Source: Chlamydomonas sphaeroides
Lineage: Eukaryota; Chlorophyta; Chlorophyceae; Chlamydomonadales; Chlamydomonadaceae
Reading direction: 5' to 3'
NCBI GenBank assembly: GCA_001662425.1
Contig: BDDC01000032.1
Span: 23,553 to 87,552 of the forward strand
DNA length: 64,000 nt
Positions 45,389 through 54,813 of this stretch are shown here, in pieces. The notes beneath the pieces are model-generated. The model ran no database searches. It was given only the letters and a program-made list of their open reading frames with translations, and was not told the origin of the DNA. A program made the translations under genes and the position numbers. Positions within the stretch are counted from its first letter, which is position 1. The number at the start of each line of letters is the position of its first letter.

Positions 45389-47780
45389 TCAAATGTCGCT
45401 GCTGAGAGATGCATCCGGGTCAAACGTGGCCGCGTTCAGTGCAGGCAGCACCTTATCCACGACAACACTCTTGACCTCGGTGTTGGCAGACGCGACGTTG
45501 AAGTCATTGGACGTCAAGTCCTTCTCCTGTGACGCCTGTTTGATGGACATTCCAGTCTTCAGTACGATGCGGATGAGTGATTTGATCATGTCTTGTTTCG
45601 ACGCATCCGTCTCGTTGAGTTTCTTCTTCCGGAGCCAGCTTATCAACTGTCGGATCCGGTAGATCCTACTCGCCGGCTTGTGCTCAACACTGCATTGCCC
45701 CGACAGTGCGTTGACATCTGGGGCCTTGTCTGGATCTTGACGATACTGCGTCAAGAGGATACGCGACATCAGATACAACACGATGACCGTCAGGACGTGC
45801 GTTCCACCAATGACGGATACCTCGTTCCTGTCAGTGGGCAGTGATGCGCATTTGTTGATGACCGACTTGAAAGTTGTCAGTCCATCAGGGAACAGTGCCT
45901 TGACACCGTCTTCATACCTTTCATTCAACGCATCAAAGATGGGCGTCACATCGATGGCATGCTCCATCCTGACACGCTTATCCTCATCAAACAGGTCACT
46001 CAAGTTTTTGACAAACTTGTCGAGCCGATTCTCTATAGATGACGCATCGTCCTTGAGGAAGAACATGTAGTCCAGTTGGATGTTTGCATAGTTGATGAGC
46101 ATGTCCATATCAATCCCGGTCTCGAAAAAGAACTCGGCCACATCAAAGTCTTTCGGTACATTGACGCTCGGACTCTCGACCTTGACGGATTCTGACACAT
46201 GGACGGTGAACTTGAGTGGTGACTTGTCGAGGGTGATGTGGTGGTTCGCCATGCTGTTGTCAGAGTGTACTTTGTTGATTGTCGTGAGCAGGGCTTCAAG
46301 CGACGCAACGACGTCATTGGACGTGAATGAAATGGTGCGTACCTCGACTTTTTCATTCTCTTTGGTGACGCCATCTGGTATGTACTCCTTCAGGGGCTCA
46401 TCCTCGCCTTCTGATTCTTCTGGTTCTGGTTCGGGTGCTCCTGAAGCTCCTGAAGCTGCGGGTGCTCCTGAAGCTGTTTGCTTTTTTTGGAGCTCGTCTA
46501 CACGTGCTCTTATTTCGGCAAGCTTCGTTTCGACTTCTTTCAATCCATTCTGTGCACTTTCGTCTGCAGTCTTTGCGGTTGCCGCTGCAGCTGCGGCGCT
46601 CTCTGCGATCTTTTGGAGCTCTTTTAAGTCGTCAGCCACAGCAGTATTCTTTCCGTGTTCGTCCGTCGCTTCTTTAAAGACGCCAGCAGCTTCTTCTGCA
46701 GCCTCTTTTGCGTTGCCTGCATATTGCGCGGTTGCTTCTGCCCTTGCCTTGTATGCTTGTAGGTTCGTCTCTGCATCTTCCAGCGCCCGTTTTGCCTTTT
46801 CAAACTCCGCTGCCTCAGCGGCCGCTGCCAGCTGTTGCACTCTTTTAAAAATGTTGTTTGCAGCATCAGCTGCTGCTTTCGCTGATTCCGCTGCTGCTTT
46901 TGCACTTGTGGCATCTTCCGCTGCATCTTTTGTTGCTGCTGCTACTGCTGCATTTGCTGGTGGATCTGCTGTTGCTACTGCTGCATTTGCTGGTGGATCT
47001 GCTGCTGCTACTGCTGCTGCTGGTGGACCTGCTGGTACTGCTGCTGCTGCTGGTGGACCTGCTGGTACTGCTGCTGCTGCTGCTGGTGGACCTGCTGGTA
47101 CTACTGCTGCTGCTGCTGGTGGACCTGCTGGTACTACTGCTGCTGCTGCTGCTGCTGGTGGACCTGCTGGTTCTACTGCTGGTACTGCTGGTGGACTTGC
47201 TGGTACTGCTGCTGCTGCTGCTGGTGGACCTGCTGGTACTGCTGCTGCTGCTGGTGGACCTGCTGGTACTGCTGCTNNNNNNNNNNNNNNNNNNNNNNNN
47301 NNNNNNNNNNNNNNNNNNNNNNNNNNNNNNNNNNNNNNNNNNNNNNNNNNNNNNNNNNNNNNNNNNNNNNNNNNNNNNNNNNNNNNNNNNNNNNNNNNNN
47401 NNNNNNNNNNNNNNNNNNNNNNNNNNNNNNNNNNNNNNNNNNNNNNNNNNNNNNNNNNNNNNNNNNNNNNNNNNNNNNNNNNNNNNNNNNNNNNNNNNNN
47501 NNNNNNNNNNNNNNNNNNNNNNNNNNNNNNNNNNNNNNNNNNNNNNNNNNNNNNNNNNNNNNNNNNNNNNNNNNNNNNNNNNNNNNNNNNNNNNNNNNNN
47601 NNNNNNNNNNNNNNNNNNNNNNNNNNNNNNNNNNNNNNNNNNNNNNNNNNNNNNNNNNNNNNNNNNNNNNNNNNNNNNNNNNNNNNNNNNNNNNNNNNNN
47701 NNNNNNNNNNNNNNNNNNNNNNNNNNNNNNNNNNNNNNNNNNNNNNNNNNNNNNNCTAACGGATCTAGAGGTGACGACAT
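45389..47780 (-). CDS. Ala-rich coiled-coil protein, interrupted by assembly gap
   Basis: The C-terminal ~620 codons before the gap are readable. The protein has (A)nVPAGPPA repeats (+ strand 46930-47276), a long Ala/Lys/Glu-rich coiled coil (KAAAESAKAAADAANN and similar), and a folded C-terminal domain with FETGIDMDMLINYANIQLDYMFF and a hydrophobic HVLTVIVLYLMSRILL. The likely start is the ATG at 47780 (MSSPLDPL) beyond 479 Ns, so frame continuity through the gap is unknown. Probably a structural protein; the gap was caused by the repeats. Confidence 0.6.
47277..47755. other. assembly gap (479 N)
   Basis: Run of Ns inside the GCTGCTGGTGGACCTGCTGGTACT tandem repeat; the true length of the repeat is undetermined. 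Confidence 0.99.
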
Positions 47781-47875
47781 GTGTGTCTCGTTTGTAGCAC
47801 TTGACAGAGGCTAATATACTATGTGGTACCAAATGATTTCTTCTGTGATTCTTTGACCGTTACTGTAGTGCGCTA

Positions 47876-49660
47876 CTAGAACAACAGGAAGAATGGCACA
47901 ATGACCATGGCCGCACAGATGCCGACCATGACGTCCGAGTAGCTCTTGATAGTGGGGAGGCCATCCACCTTGTAGTGGAAGTACGTCTTGCGCCACATCA
48001 CTGATGCGATGATGCTGCCCAGCAGCGCAACCATGACGGTCGTGGAAACAGCGTCCAGCAGTAGCTTCGACATGAAGGTGTCGTCGACGAACGACGTGCT
48101 CCCTGGCGCCATGAGCAGAACCACCAACGCAACGACGATGAGCTGCATGGTCAGGTCGATGCCCAGGAAGATGTAGAGCATGTCCTTGAGAGACGGAGGG
48201 TCCCTCCTTCTTGCGTAGACGCTGCGAACGTATGACTCCCGGAACATGCGCACTGCGACCCACAAAGCCACGAGCTGCAGCAGGAAGCGCAGGAGCTTCA
48301 GGACGTAGATGATGGGCATGGTGAAATCGCTGAACGAATAGACCAGCGCCTGCGCGGACCCAGCGATCGCGATTCGCTTGGCGCCGATCTTTAGGGATTC
48401 TGTTCCACGGATCACGTTGATAGGAAAGTACAGCGGCATCCGCGCCTTGACCGCTTCCACAGAGACCGTCGCGATCAGGCGCAGCGTCATTGATGTGTCC
48501 GAATAGCGGAACGCCCGCATCGACAGGTACTTTTCGAGTTTCATGATGAGAGCGCCGCTACTTGTGTCCGCGGCGGTTTCGGTGTCGCTGTTTGGATTCC
48601 GGGGCGTGCCCCCGGTCAAGTAGCACAGTATGGTATCGAACTGGCGGGCGAGGAGTGGCTGGGTGAGCGCGTCTTCGGGTGAGCTTGTCGACGGTTGTTC
48701 GTCGTCGGCGCTGTCATCTCCGGCACTGCTGTCATCCCCCTTTTCTCTCGAGGAGAGCAGTGCACGGTGTGCCGCGACTTTGGTCTTGTCCGGTTTGTAG
48801 TCATTGTACGTTACGCACATAGAGGTGCGGAGATAGTGAAGCGCCGAGTTCAAGGTCGACACCGAGATGCGAGGGACCGTGGTGCTGACGATGGTGAGGT
48901 CGGCCGTCTCCCTGATCTTTGAAGGAACGTGAGGACCCATGTACTGCAGTGACAGCATGGCGCAGCGGCACGCGACATGATTCACGGGCTCCTCATCTGT
49001 TTTAAGGTCAGGGATGCCTCTGTCCAACTGTCCGACGGTCTCATAGATCTCCTGCATGAACGACTGCACATCGTAACACGCGCACAACCGCAACTCCTGC
49101 AGCACGCGGTCCAGCGTGCGCTCTTTCTGCTGGTACGCCATGAGGATCGACATGATCTTTTTGACCTTGTCAAACTGAAACTGGTGCGTGGTGAGCAGCT
49201 CAAACATGGAGAGGTATGTCGCTCTCATTTTGTCGGGGTCAGTCTCCTCGGGGTCGTCTTCAGGAGTGTTATCAGGGGTAGAATTCTCAAGAGTCTTTCT
49301 CTTTCGGCAGAGGGCACGGAGGTCCCGAACGATAGTCGAGCGCTCTTCGAGGATGTTTTGTCGGACAGCAGAGAGCAGCTGTGCGTAAAAGACGCCATAG
49401 ATGATGCAAACGCTGTTGGGTGGCAGGGGAGCGAGGCCCTCCTTGTTCCTCTCTTCACTTTTGTACTCGACAAATTTGCGAGTCTGGGCCAGGACAGCTG
49501 CCATCTTGTCAGACATGTCGGTGCCACTGAGCAGGTTGCCCACGAATACATCCGGGGGACAGAAGTCTTCCAGGATGACCCGTTCTTCTCCGTCATCCGT
49601 CGCCTTGAGGTATTCCCAGGCCGTCACTTCCTCTTCGGCGGTTGTTTGGCTGTCTGCCAT
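47876..49660 (-). CDS. large membrane protein, unknown
   Basis: 594 residues from the ATG at 49660 (MADSQTTAEEEV); an in-frame GTG lies 60 bases upstream. The N-terminal ~420 residues are soluble and acidic, with a Thr/Asp/Glu-rich linker (NSTPDNTPEDDPEETDPD). The C-terminus has about five hydrophobic segments (VLKLLRFLLQLVALWVAV, MLYIFLGIDLTMQLIVVALVVLLM, VSTTVMVALLGSIIASVM, MVGICAAMVIVPFFLLF). Not recognised. Confidence 0.65.
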   Translation of the reverse strand: MADSQTTAEEEVTAWEYLKATDDGEERVILEDFCPPDVFVGNLLSGTDMSDKMAAVLAQTRKFVEYKSEERNKEGLAPLPPNSVCIIYGVFYAQLLSAVRQNILEERSTIVRDLRALCRKRKTLENSTPDNTPEDDPEETDPDKMRATYLSMFELLTTHQFQFDKVKKIMSILMAYQQKERTLDRVLQELRLCACYDVQSFMQEIYETVGQLDRGIPDLKTDEEPVNHVACRCAMLSLQYMGPHVPSKIRETADLTIVSTTVPRISVSTLNSALHYLRTSMCVTYNDYKPDKTKVAAHRALLSSREKGDDSSAGDDSADDEQPSTSSPEDALTQPLLARQFDTILCYLTGGTPRNPNSDTETAADTSSGALIMKLEKYLSMRAFRYSDTSMTLRLIATVSVEAVKARMPLYFPINVIRGTESLKIGAKRIAIAGSAQALVYSFSDFTMPIIYVLKLLRFLLQLVALWVAVRMFRESYVRSVYARRRDPPSLKDMLYIFLGIDLTMQLIVVALVVLLMAPGSTSFVDDTFMSKLLLDAVSTTVMVALLGSIIASVMWRKTYFHYKVDGLPTIKSYSDVMVGICAAMVIVPFFLLF

Positions 49661-49759
49661 GTGATGTATGATGTCTTCTTCTTCTCTCCTCTGACTCTTT
49701 TTTTCCGCCTTCTTTGACACTTTATTCTCGAACTAAACTATTACCAGAGAAAAGAGAAC

Positions 49760-51040
49760 ATGAGTCTGCTGCAGGGCATAGACAAGGTCAGCGGCCCCGT
49801 GTCGTACTTTGTGTATGAGGTGCCGGGTACCAAGAATACAATCTATATGTTCGGGGACTTTCACTTCTCTTACAGCAACATGTGCCCCCAGTGCAGCGGG
49901 GACCCCAGGTGCGCGCACATTACAGACGTGATCCAGCGAGCAATTGACCGCACCGCCGACGACGGGACGGCACTTGATGTCTTCATGGAGTTCCCGTACG
50001 TGACGCAGGAGGGCGACATGCGCACGAAAATGCTCGCGTACTTGGACGAGCTCTTTAGCAAGGATGGCAAGCGGGACTTGAAGGATATGCTCATGCAGAT
50101 CTTTGGGCGCTCACGTGCGTACATCGGGGTTTTCTCGGTCCTCTACAGTCACTTTTCGCAGCGCTTCTACAACCACCCAGGCGGCGAGAACCAGCAGCGC
50201 TTCCATTACAGCGATGCCCGCACCGAGCCCAATGTTCGGCGGTTTCTGTCACCGAGGCTGTCCAAAGACTGGTTCGAGACGTTCCATCGCGCCATCAAAG
50301 ACATGAAGACCTTCCGGCGGTACATCGAGGCGTTCTTGCTGGGACACAAGGCCGATGGCAGCTTCCAAGAGGAGATGAACGGCATTTTTGGCAGCGAGTT
50401 GACGGTGTACGAGCCGTCGCTGTCTTCCAAGAAACCGGGGGGCAAGAAGACGCTCCACAAGATCTCCAAGCAGGTTTACAAGCTGCCGTCGTCCCTGCGG
50501 ACGATCATGGAAGCGTACATCAACGAGCGCATCAACACGATCTGCGAGATCGCTGAGAAGGACGTGCGTGTGATGGACAGCGCGAGGTTGCTGGCCACGG
50601 CGGCCAGCGCCGCGTCAGCCGAGCTGGTGCGCGACGGCACCGTCGTGTCCATTCGCATGGCTCGTCTCCAAAACTACATGGGCATTTTCAACATCTTCAT
50701 GCACCTGATCGTCCAGACCATCATGATGGACGTGTACCTCATCGCGCGCATGCTCCTGTACTCGCACAAGCCCGGATCCGCTGGCGGGACGACAATCGTC
50801 TACGCGGGAGATGCGCACATCGGGGCATACGCGGACTTCTTCACCCGCTACATGAAGCTACCCTCCAAAGGGTGTTCGGTGCAGAGCTTTCCTGCACTCA
50901 TGGACGGCGAGCAAGTCCAACGCATGGTCTCGCGCTGCGTGCAAGTGGACATGGGCACATGCAAGCTTGATGCAATCGTGGAGGATGCCGAGAGACTGCC
51001 ACTCGCCGCCAAGATCAAGAAAGTCAAGAATAAGGTCTAA
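49760..51040 (+). CDS. conserved-looking protein with GDxH motifs, function unknown
   Basis: 426 residues. Opens with a strand pair ending NTIYMFGDFHFSYSNMCPQC and closes with IVYAGDAHIGAYADFF; FMEFPY lies between. Paired G-D-x-H motifs on strands and an acidic residue in 'vFMEfP' recall TraB/EreA-like hydrolase folds, but I cannot confirm it. The last ~20 residues are Lys-rich. ATG at 49760, 99 bases from the divergent membrane protein gene. Confidence 0.6.
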   Translation: MSLLQGIDKVSGPVSYFVYEVPGTKNTIYMFGDFHFSYSNMCPQCSGDPRCAHITDVIQRAIDRTADDGTALDVFMEFPYVTQEGDMRTKMLAYLDELFSKDGKRDLKDMLMQIFGRSRAYIGVFSVLYSHFSQRFYNHPGGENQQRFHYSDARTEPNVRRFLSPRLSKDWFETFHRAIKDMKTFRRYIEAFLLGHKADGSFQEEMNGIFGSELTVYEPSLSSKKPGGKKTLHKISKQVYKLPSSLRTIMEAYINERINTICEIAEKDVRVMDSARLLATAASAASAELVRDGTVVSIRMARLQNYMGIFNIFMHLIVQTIMMDVYLIARMLLYSHKPGSAGGTTIVYAGDAHIGAYADFFTRYMKLPSKGCSVQSFPALMDGEQVQRMVSRCVQVDMGTCKLDAIVEDAERLPLAAKIKKVKNKV

Positions 51041-51056
51041 GAGTTTTGAAAGTAGT

Positions 51057-51797
51057 TTAGGGACCGAGTAGGGTTGTGTACAGAGCACGCGCGAGCTTTG
51101 GCCCGACCCCTGGCGCGTTGCGGAGTGCGGCTTCCCCACCTTGACGGATGGCATCAATGAGGGCGCCCATACTGTCCACCTGCAGCGCATCGACGACGCT
51201 CACTGCCTTCTTCTCGGAGAAGCCCGACACCTGACACAACTGACGCAAGAGGCAGTCGCGCGAGGAGGCACCCAAGTTATCTTTGCGCGCCACGTGTTTT
51301 GCCACGTGCTTCAGTGTCAGGCCCTCGCTGTTCACAGTGTTGCCAGAGTAACCGAATCTGTCCAGACGTTGAGAGATGCCGACGACGACAGAGCATGTAT
51401 CCCGGAGTCCCCCGCGCACGAAGAAGACGGGTATCCCATCGCGAAGAGACGTGTACATGATACAACTCGTTGTGCGCTTGTCGAGATCGCAAAAGTCAAC
51501 CGGCGACTCAACAATCAACGCAAGCTTCCTCCTACAGTCAAGTTGGCAACTTGATTCGATGGACAGCCATGCAAACATGCGGGCTTTTTGGTCTGCATAG
51601 CGACCGTCAATGACCGATGACTGCAGATCTGCAAGTGTCTTTCGCTCTACGAGCACGGCTGTAGTGGAAGACTCGATGAGGATGTCACCAATGTCGAGCC
51701 TCTTCTTTGTGAATGTGACGGCTCCACCAAACACCTCCTCCAGACACGATGCGAGGGCAGTCTCGCGGACGTCGAGTGTGATGCTAACAACTGACAT
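51057..51797 (-). CDS. ERCC4 (XPF/Mus81-type) nuclease with HhH domain
   Basis: 246 residues from ATG 51797 (SVVSITLDVRE); an ATG at 51824 would add nine. The catalytic segment LLVERKT is here VLVERKTLADLQ (ERKTLAD at 51-57), preceded by the GDILI strand, typical of the ERCC4 fold. The C-terminus holds tandem helix-hairpin-helix motifs (CQVSGFSEKKAVSVVDAL and NAPGVGPKLARAL). It cuts branched DNA such as flaps or recombination intermediates. Confidence 0.9.
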   Translation of the reverse strand: MSVVSITLDVRETALASCLEEVFGGAVTFTKKRLDIGDILIESSTTAVLVERKTLADLQSSVIDGRYADQKARMFAWLSIESSCQLDCRRKLALIVESPVDFCDLDKRTTSCIMYTSLRDGIPVFFVRGGLRDTCSVVVGISQRLDRFGYSGNTVNSEGLTLKHVAKHVARKDNLGASSRDCLLRQLCQVSGFSEKKAVSVVDALQVDSMGALIDAIRQGGEAALRNAPGVGPKLARALYTTLLGP

Positions 51798-51952
51798 TTC
51801 GATACACTCGTGCTCCAGAGTCATACGTCATTTGCGGTCGTCGACAGATGTACGACATCATCATCTCGCTGCATGAGGACTCTCTGGATGACTACAAAAT
51901 ATCTGCATCCATGCATTCTCTGGTGTTGTTGTCTGATTCTCCTCTTCTGGCG

Positions 51953-52025
51953 AAGTTCTGAAGTCTTCAAGTCTTGAAGTCCTCAAGTCCTGAAGTCTTC
52001 AAGTCCTAAAGTCCTAAAGTCCTGA
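51953..52025. repeat. AAGTCCT/AAGTCTTC tandem repeat
   Basis: Eight or nine imperfect 8-10-base units (gaagtcttc, aagtcctga, aagtcctaa) end three bases before the ATG of the phosphatase gene, occupying its leader/promoter position. Confidence 0.75.
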
Positions 52026-52027
52026 AC

Positions 52028-53680
52028 ATGCGAGCCAAGACGCTGTTGTATGTCACGTACGACGACGTCAAGATCTCATGCGACGTCGTTGCAGTGAAGA
52101 GTGATCTTCATCCATATCTCTGGGATCTTATCTTTGCCCCCGTGTCTGGAGTGCTGCGCGTCGACCAGTGTTGGAGCAACGTCAACGTCAACGTCAACGA
52201 CAATGACAACGACAAGGACAAGGACATGACTCTGGACATCCTGCACGTCGCGAGCAGCTTCGAGGGGCACGACGTCGTGCTGTCGCCGGCGGTTAGCGAC
52301 GAAGGGAGCAGACAAGCTTTCATGGCGCAACATGCGATGTGCATCAATGAGAAAAATGTCCTCGTCGTGAGCAACAACGAGGATGACAACGATCCGTACA
52401 ATGGCCTGGAAGTCTTCCTCTATCCAACCTTCACAGAGCGTGAGCCGGTGTTCTGGGGCTACCTGCTTCGCCACAACAGCGCGACGTTTGTGGCGGAACA
52501 CTTGGCCAATGAGAAGATGACGGTCATCCTGGACCTCGATGAGACGCTCATCATGGCCCACAACAGAGCCACCCTGATGGAGCGACGCAAGAGAAACTTC
52601 AACTCCATGTAAGATGAGGACGGATTTCCGATCCGAAAAGCCTGTAAAGATCTTTTGTCTTGCGACAGGCATGAGAACACGCTCATCAACCGGGACATCA
52701 CCTGCCTTGACAACTTCATCTCCTGGCGACGCGTCACCATCGACAATGTCGTTTACCACGCACGGTAGGTCCTGTAGGTCCTGTAGGTCCTGTAGGTCCT
52801 GTAGGTCCTGTAGGTCCTGTAGGTCCTGTAGGTCCTGTAGGACCTGTAGGACCCTGAAATTCCTGTGTAGATCTCTCTTTCTCTCACTTTGTCTCTCGCA
52901 GCAACGAGGAGGGTCTTCTGTCCAACTGCCAAGTCATCTCACGCCCAGTGATCCGAGTGCCGCACGAGAACCTCATCATTACGCTGGTGGACCCGAACGA
53001 TCCCGAACGGACCAGCATCCTCATCCGAGTCCGCCCGTCATGGGACGAGCTGCGGCGCACATTGAGTGGACCCGACTTCAACACGTTCGTGTGCACGGCA
53101 GCGGAGACCGAGTACGCGCTGGAAGTGTGGCGCCTCCTGGACTACACCAACAAGATCATCCCTGTGGACCAACGGGTGCACCGCATCTTTACCAAGCGGT
53201 CAACAAAGCGGCTGTCGGATGTGGTGCTGGGTGCTGGGGGCGATACCGGCAGCAAATCGTTTGCCCTGGTGGTCGACGACCGCCTGGATGTGTGGGACGC
53301 CGCCTCGCGGTCTGCTGTCATCAAAGTGATCCCTTGGTGCTGGTACCGCTACATGGCCTATGAGGGCGCCCCTGCGGCGCAGGAGCTGGCGCGCGTGTCG
53401 ACCATGATCAAGGAGACGCGGTGAGATGATGAGAATTCGGAGAGAGCTAAAGAGAACTAGTCTTTATCCCACTTTCTTTTACAGGATCAACCTCTTCCAG
53501 GAGTTACATCACAACAAGCAGAGCCGCTGGGCGGCCGCTGCGATCGAGGGGTTGCCCAGCGACATGAAGGCAGCCGTCCTCTCGCTGTTGTTCCAAGACA
53601 ACACTCCTCTTGAAAGCGCAACCAAGAACGTCATTGCATACCTCCACCAGCAGAGAACCGCCGGGCGCGTGTGGGTATGA
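52028..53680 (+). CDS. FCP1-like RNA polymerase II CTD phosphatase, four exons
   Basis: Exons 52028-52608, 52669-52764, 52902-53420 and 53485-53680 join into one 463-residue frame. Exon 1 carries the HAD/FCP1 signature LDLDETLIMAHN (nucleophile D169, D171). Exon 3 carries the other conserved blocks: VRPSWDELRR, FVCTAAETEYALEVWRLLD and FALVVDDRLDVWD, in correct order. Without splicing, exon 1 meets a stop at once (TAA in the donor). Intron phases match and all introns are GT..AG with pyrimidine tracts. NIF/NLI-type phosphatases occur in iridoviruses and relatives; spliced versions are not known to me. It probably dephosphorylates a polymerase CTD. Confidence 0.85.
52609..52668 (+). other. spliceosomal-type intron 1 (60 nt)
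   Basis: GTAAGA donor, TCTTTTGTCTTG pyrimidine tract, GACAG acceptor. Removal joins codon AT+G and continues the phosphatase frame. The intron contains an in-frame stop at its first codon. Confidence 0.8.
52765..52854. repeat. GTAGGTCCT 9-mer array inside intron 2
   Basis: Eight perfect units then GTAGGACCT and GTAGGACCC. Each unit repeats a donor-like GTAGGT. Confidence 0.95.
52765..52901 (+). other. spliceosomal-type intron 2 (137 nt) with tandem donor repeat
   Basis: Donor GTAGGT and acceptor CTCTCGCAG with a long CTCTCTTTCTCTC tract. The first 90 bases are ten copies of GTAGGTCCT (eight perfect, two variants), starting exactly at the donor. Joining gives CG+C and keeps the frame. Confidence 0.8.
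53421..53484 (+). other. spliceosomal-type intron 3 (64 nt)
   Basis: GTGAGA donor, branch-like GCTAAAG/AACTAG, TTTCTTTTACAG acceptor. Joining gives CG+G and continues with INLFQELHHN. Confidence 0.8.
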
Positions 53681-53684
53681 GTCC

Positions 53685-53745
53685 GTGAGTCCGTGAGTCC
53701 GTGAGTCCGTGAGTCCGTGAGTCCGTGAGTCCGTGAGTCCGTGAG
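53685..53745. repeat. GTGAGTCC 8-mer array between convergent genes
   Basis: Seven perfect GTGAGTCC units after the phosphatase stop codon, ending just before the stop of the convergent glycosyltransferase gene at 53750. GTGAGT resembles a splice donor. Confidence 0.95.
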
Positions 53746-53749
53746 ACTT

Positions 53750-54739
53750 TCACTTGTTCAGCGCCATGGTCTCGAATAGGCACCTCGTGTAATAGTGCGC
53801 GTGCGTCTGTGTGCAGAAGTGTTTGACAAAGTGTTTGGCGTTTTCGATGACCATCTTGCACCAGTTTGGATTTGACTTGCAGAACTCAAACATGGATGGG
53901 AGAAGTTGAAGCGATGGGATGTTGACAAGGTGCTGACCGTCCTGGAGTAGCGGGTAGTACCAGGTGCCGTCTTCGTGAGTGAGGTTCAGGACGAGGCTGT
54001 TGCTGTGGAGAGCTATGGGTACTCGTGACCAGGAACAAGTATTGCCCCGAATATTGAAGATGAATTTGTGTTCCAGCTGTTTGGCCATTTCGATGGGGGG
54101 TCGGATGAGGGCGTTGAGCTTGTCGGCGTCGGCCACATGGCTGACGAGGTCGGCATGCGACATCTGGGCCACTTTGGTGATAAAGAAGTTGTACGTGGGC
54201 CGCTTGTCCAGTGACCACAAACACGCCTGTATGCGCTCGTTCAAGGCTGGGTCCCTGGGACCTGTCGTGGTCCCAGCAAAGATGACGCTGTCGAGTTTGT
54301 TGGAAAATTCTTTGTCATCCTTGTTCCCGAGTGCACCCCCGAAGCCCTGCATCTGATAAGGATCGGGCAGCAGGATGACGTGGCGGTCACGCATGTTCTT
54401 GCTGAACGTAAGCGCGCCCCTGTATCTGCTGGGGTTCCTCATGGCTTCCGGAAGATATGAGTACGAGTCATGGAGTTCGATGGGGTACACGCCACTTGCG
54501 TCGATAGCTGGGTCAACATCACGCAGCGTCTGCTCGATAAAGTTACACACGAGTGGAGCGCGCTCTTCATTGTCGTGACCTTCGTGACCGCGCATCGTGA
54601 CACTATACTCCCTTGAAGGACTTCGGCTGACGAGCAGGTGAGGGATGTCGTCATCTGCCTTGATAACATCAGTGCGCAGCGGTGCAAAGTTCCGCGCCTC
54701 GCACTGCGCCAGATACTGAATGGTCTCCAAGTGGTTCAT
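53750..54739 (-). CDS. CAP10/GT90-family glycosyltransferase
   Basis: 329 residues. The family pattern is clear: VIFAGTTTGPRDPALNERI, then KFIFNIRGNTCSWSRVPIAL, NSLVLNLTHED and WYYPLLQDGQHLVNI, as in CAP10/POGLUT1 enzymes that use UDP-xylose or UDP-glucose. The end shows the usual helical tail rather than a KDEL signal. No signal peptide. It may O-glycosylate viral or host proteins. Confidence 0.85.
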   Translation of the reverse strand: MNHLETIQYLAQCEARNFAPLRTDVIKADDDIPHLLVSRSPSREYSVTMRGHEGHDNEERAPLVCNFIEQTLRDVDPAIDASGVYPIELHDSYSYLPEAMRNPSRYRGALTFSKNMRDRHVILLPDPYQMQGFGGALGNKDDKEFSNKLDSVIFAGTTTGPRDPALNERIQACLWSLDKRPTYNFFITKVAQMSHADLVSHVADADKLNALIRPPIEMAKQLEHKFIFNIRGNTCSWSRVPIALHSNSLVLNLTHEDGTWYYPLLQDGQHLVNIPSLQLLPSMFEFCKSNPNWCKMVIENAKHFVKHFCTQTHAHYYTRCLFETMALNK

Positions 54740-54813
54740 TTAATGCGCAAATTAGTATCCAAAGTATCAAGGGTAAAGCCTTATATCCTCAAAAAAAACT
54801 CAATCCTTCAATT

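Noticed and set aside
46092..47814. + strand Ala/Gly and Leu-rich frames through the N gap
   Set aside because: They are other-frame readings of the VPAGPPA repeat; the minus-strand frame has a folded C-terminal domain and a plausible start.
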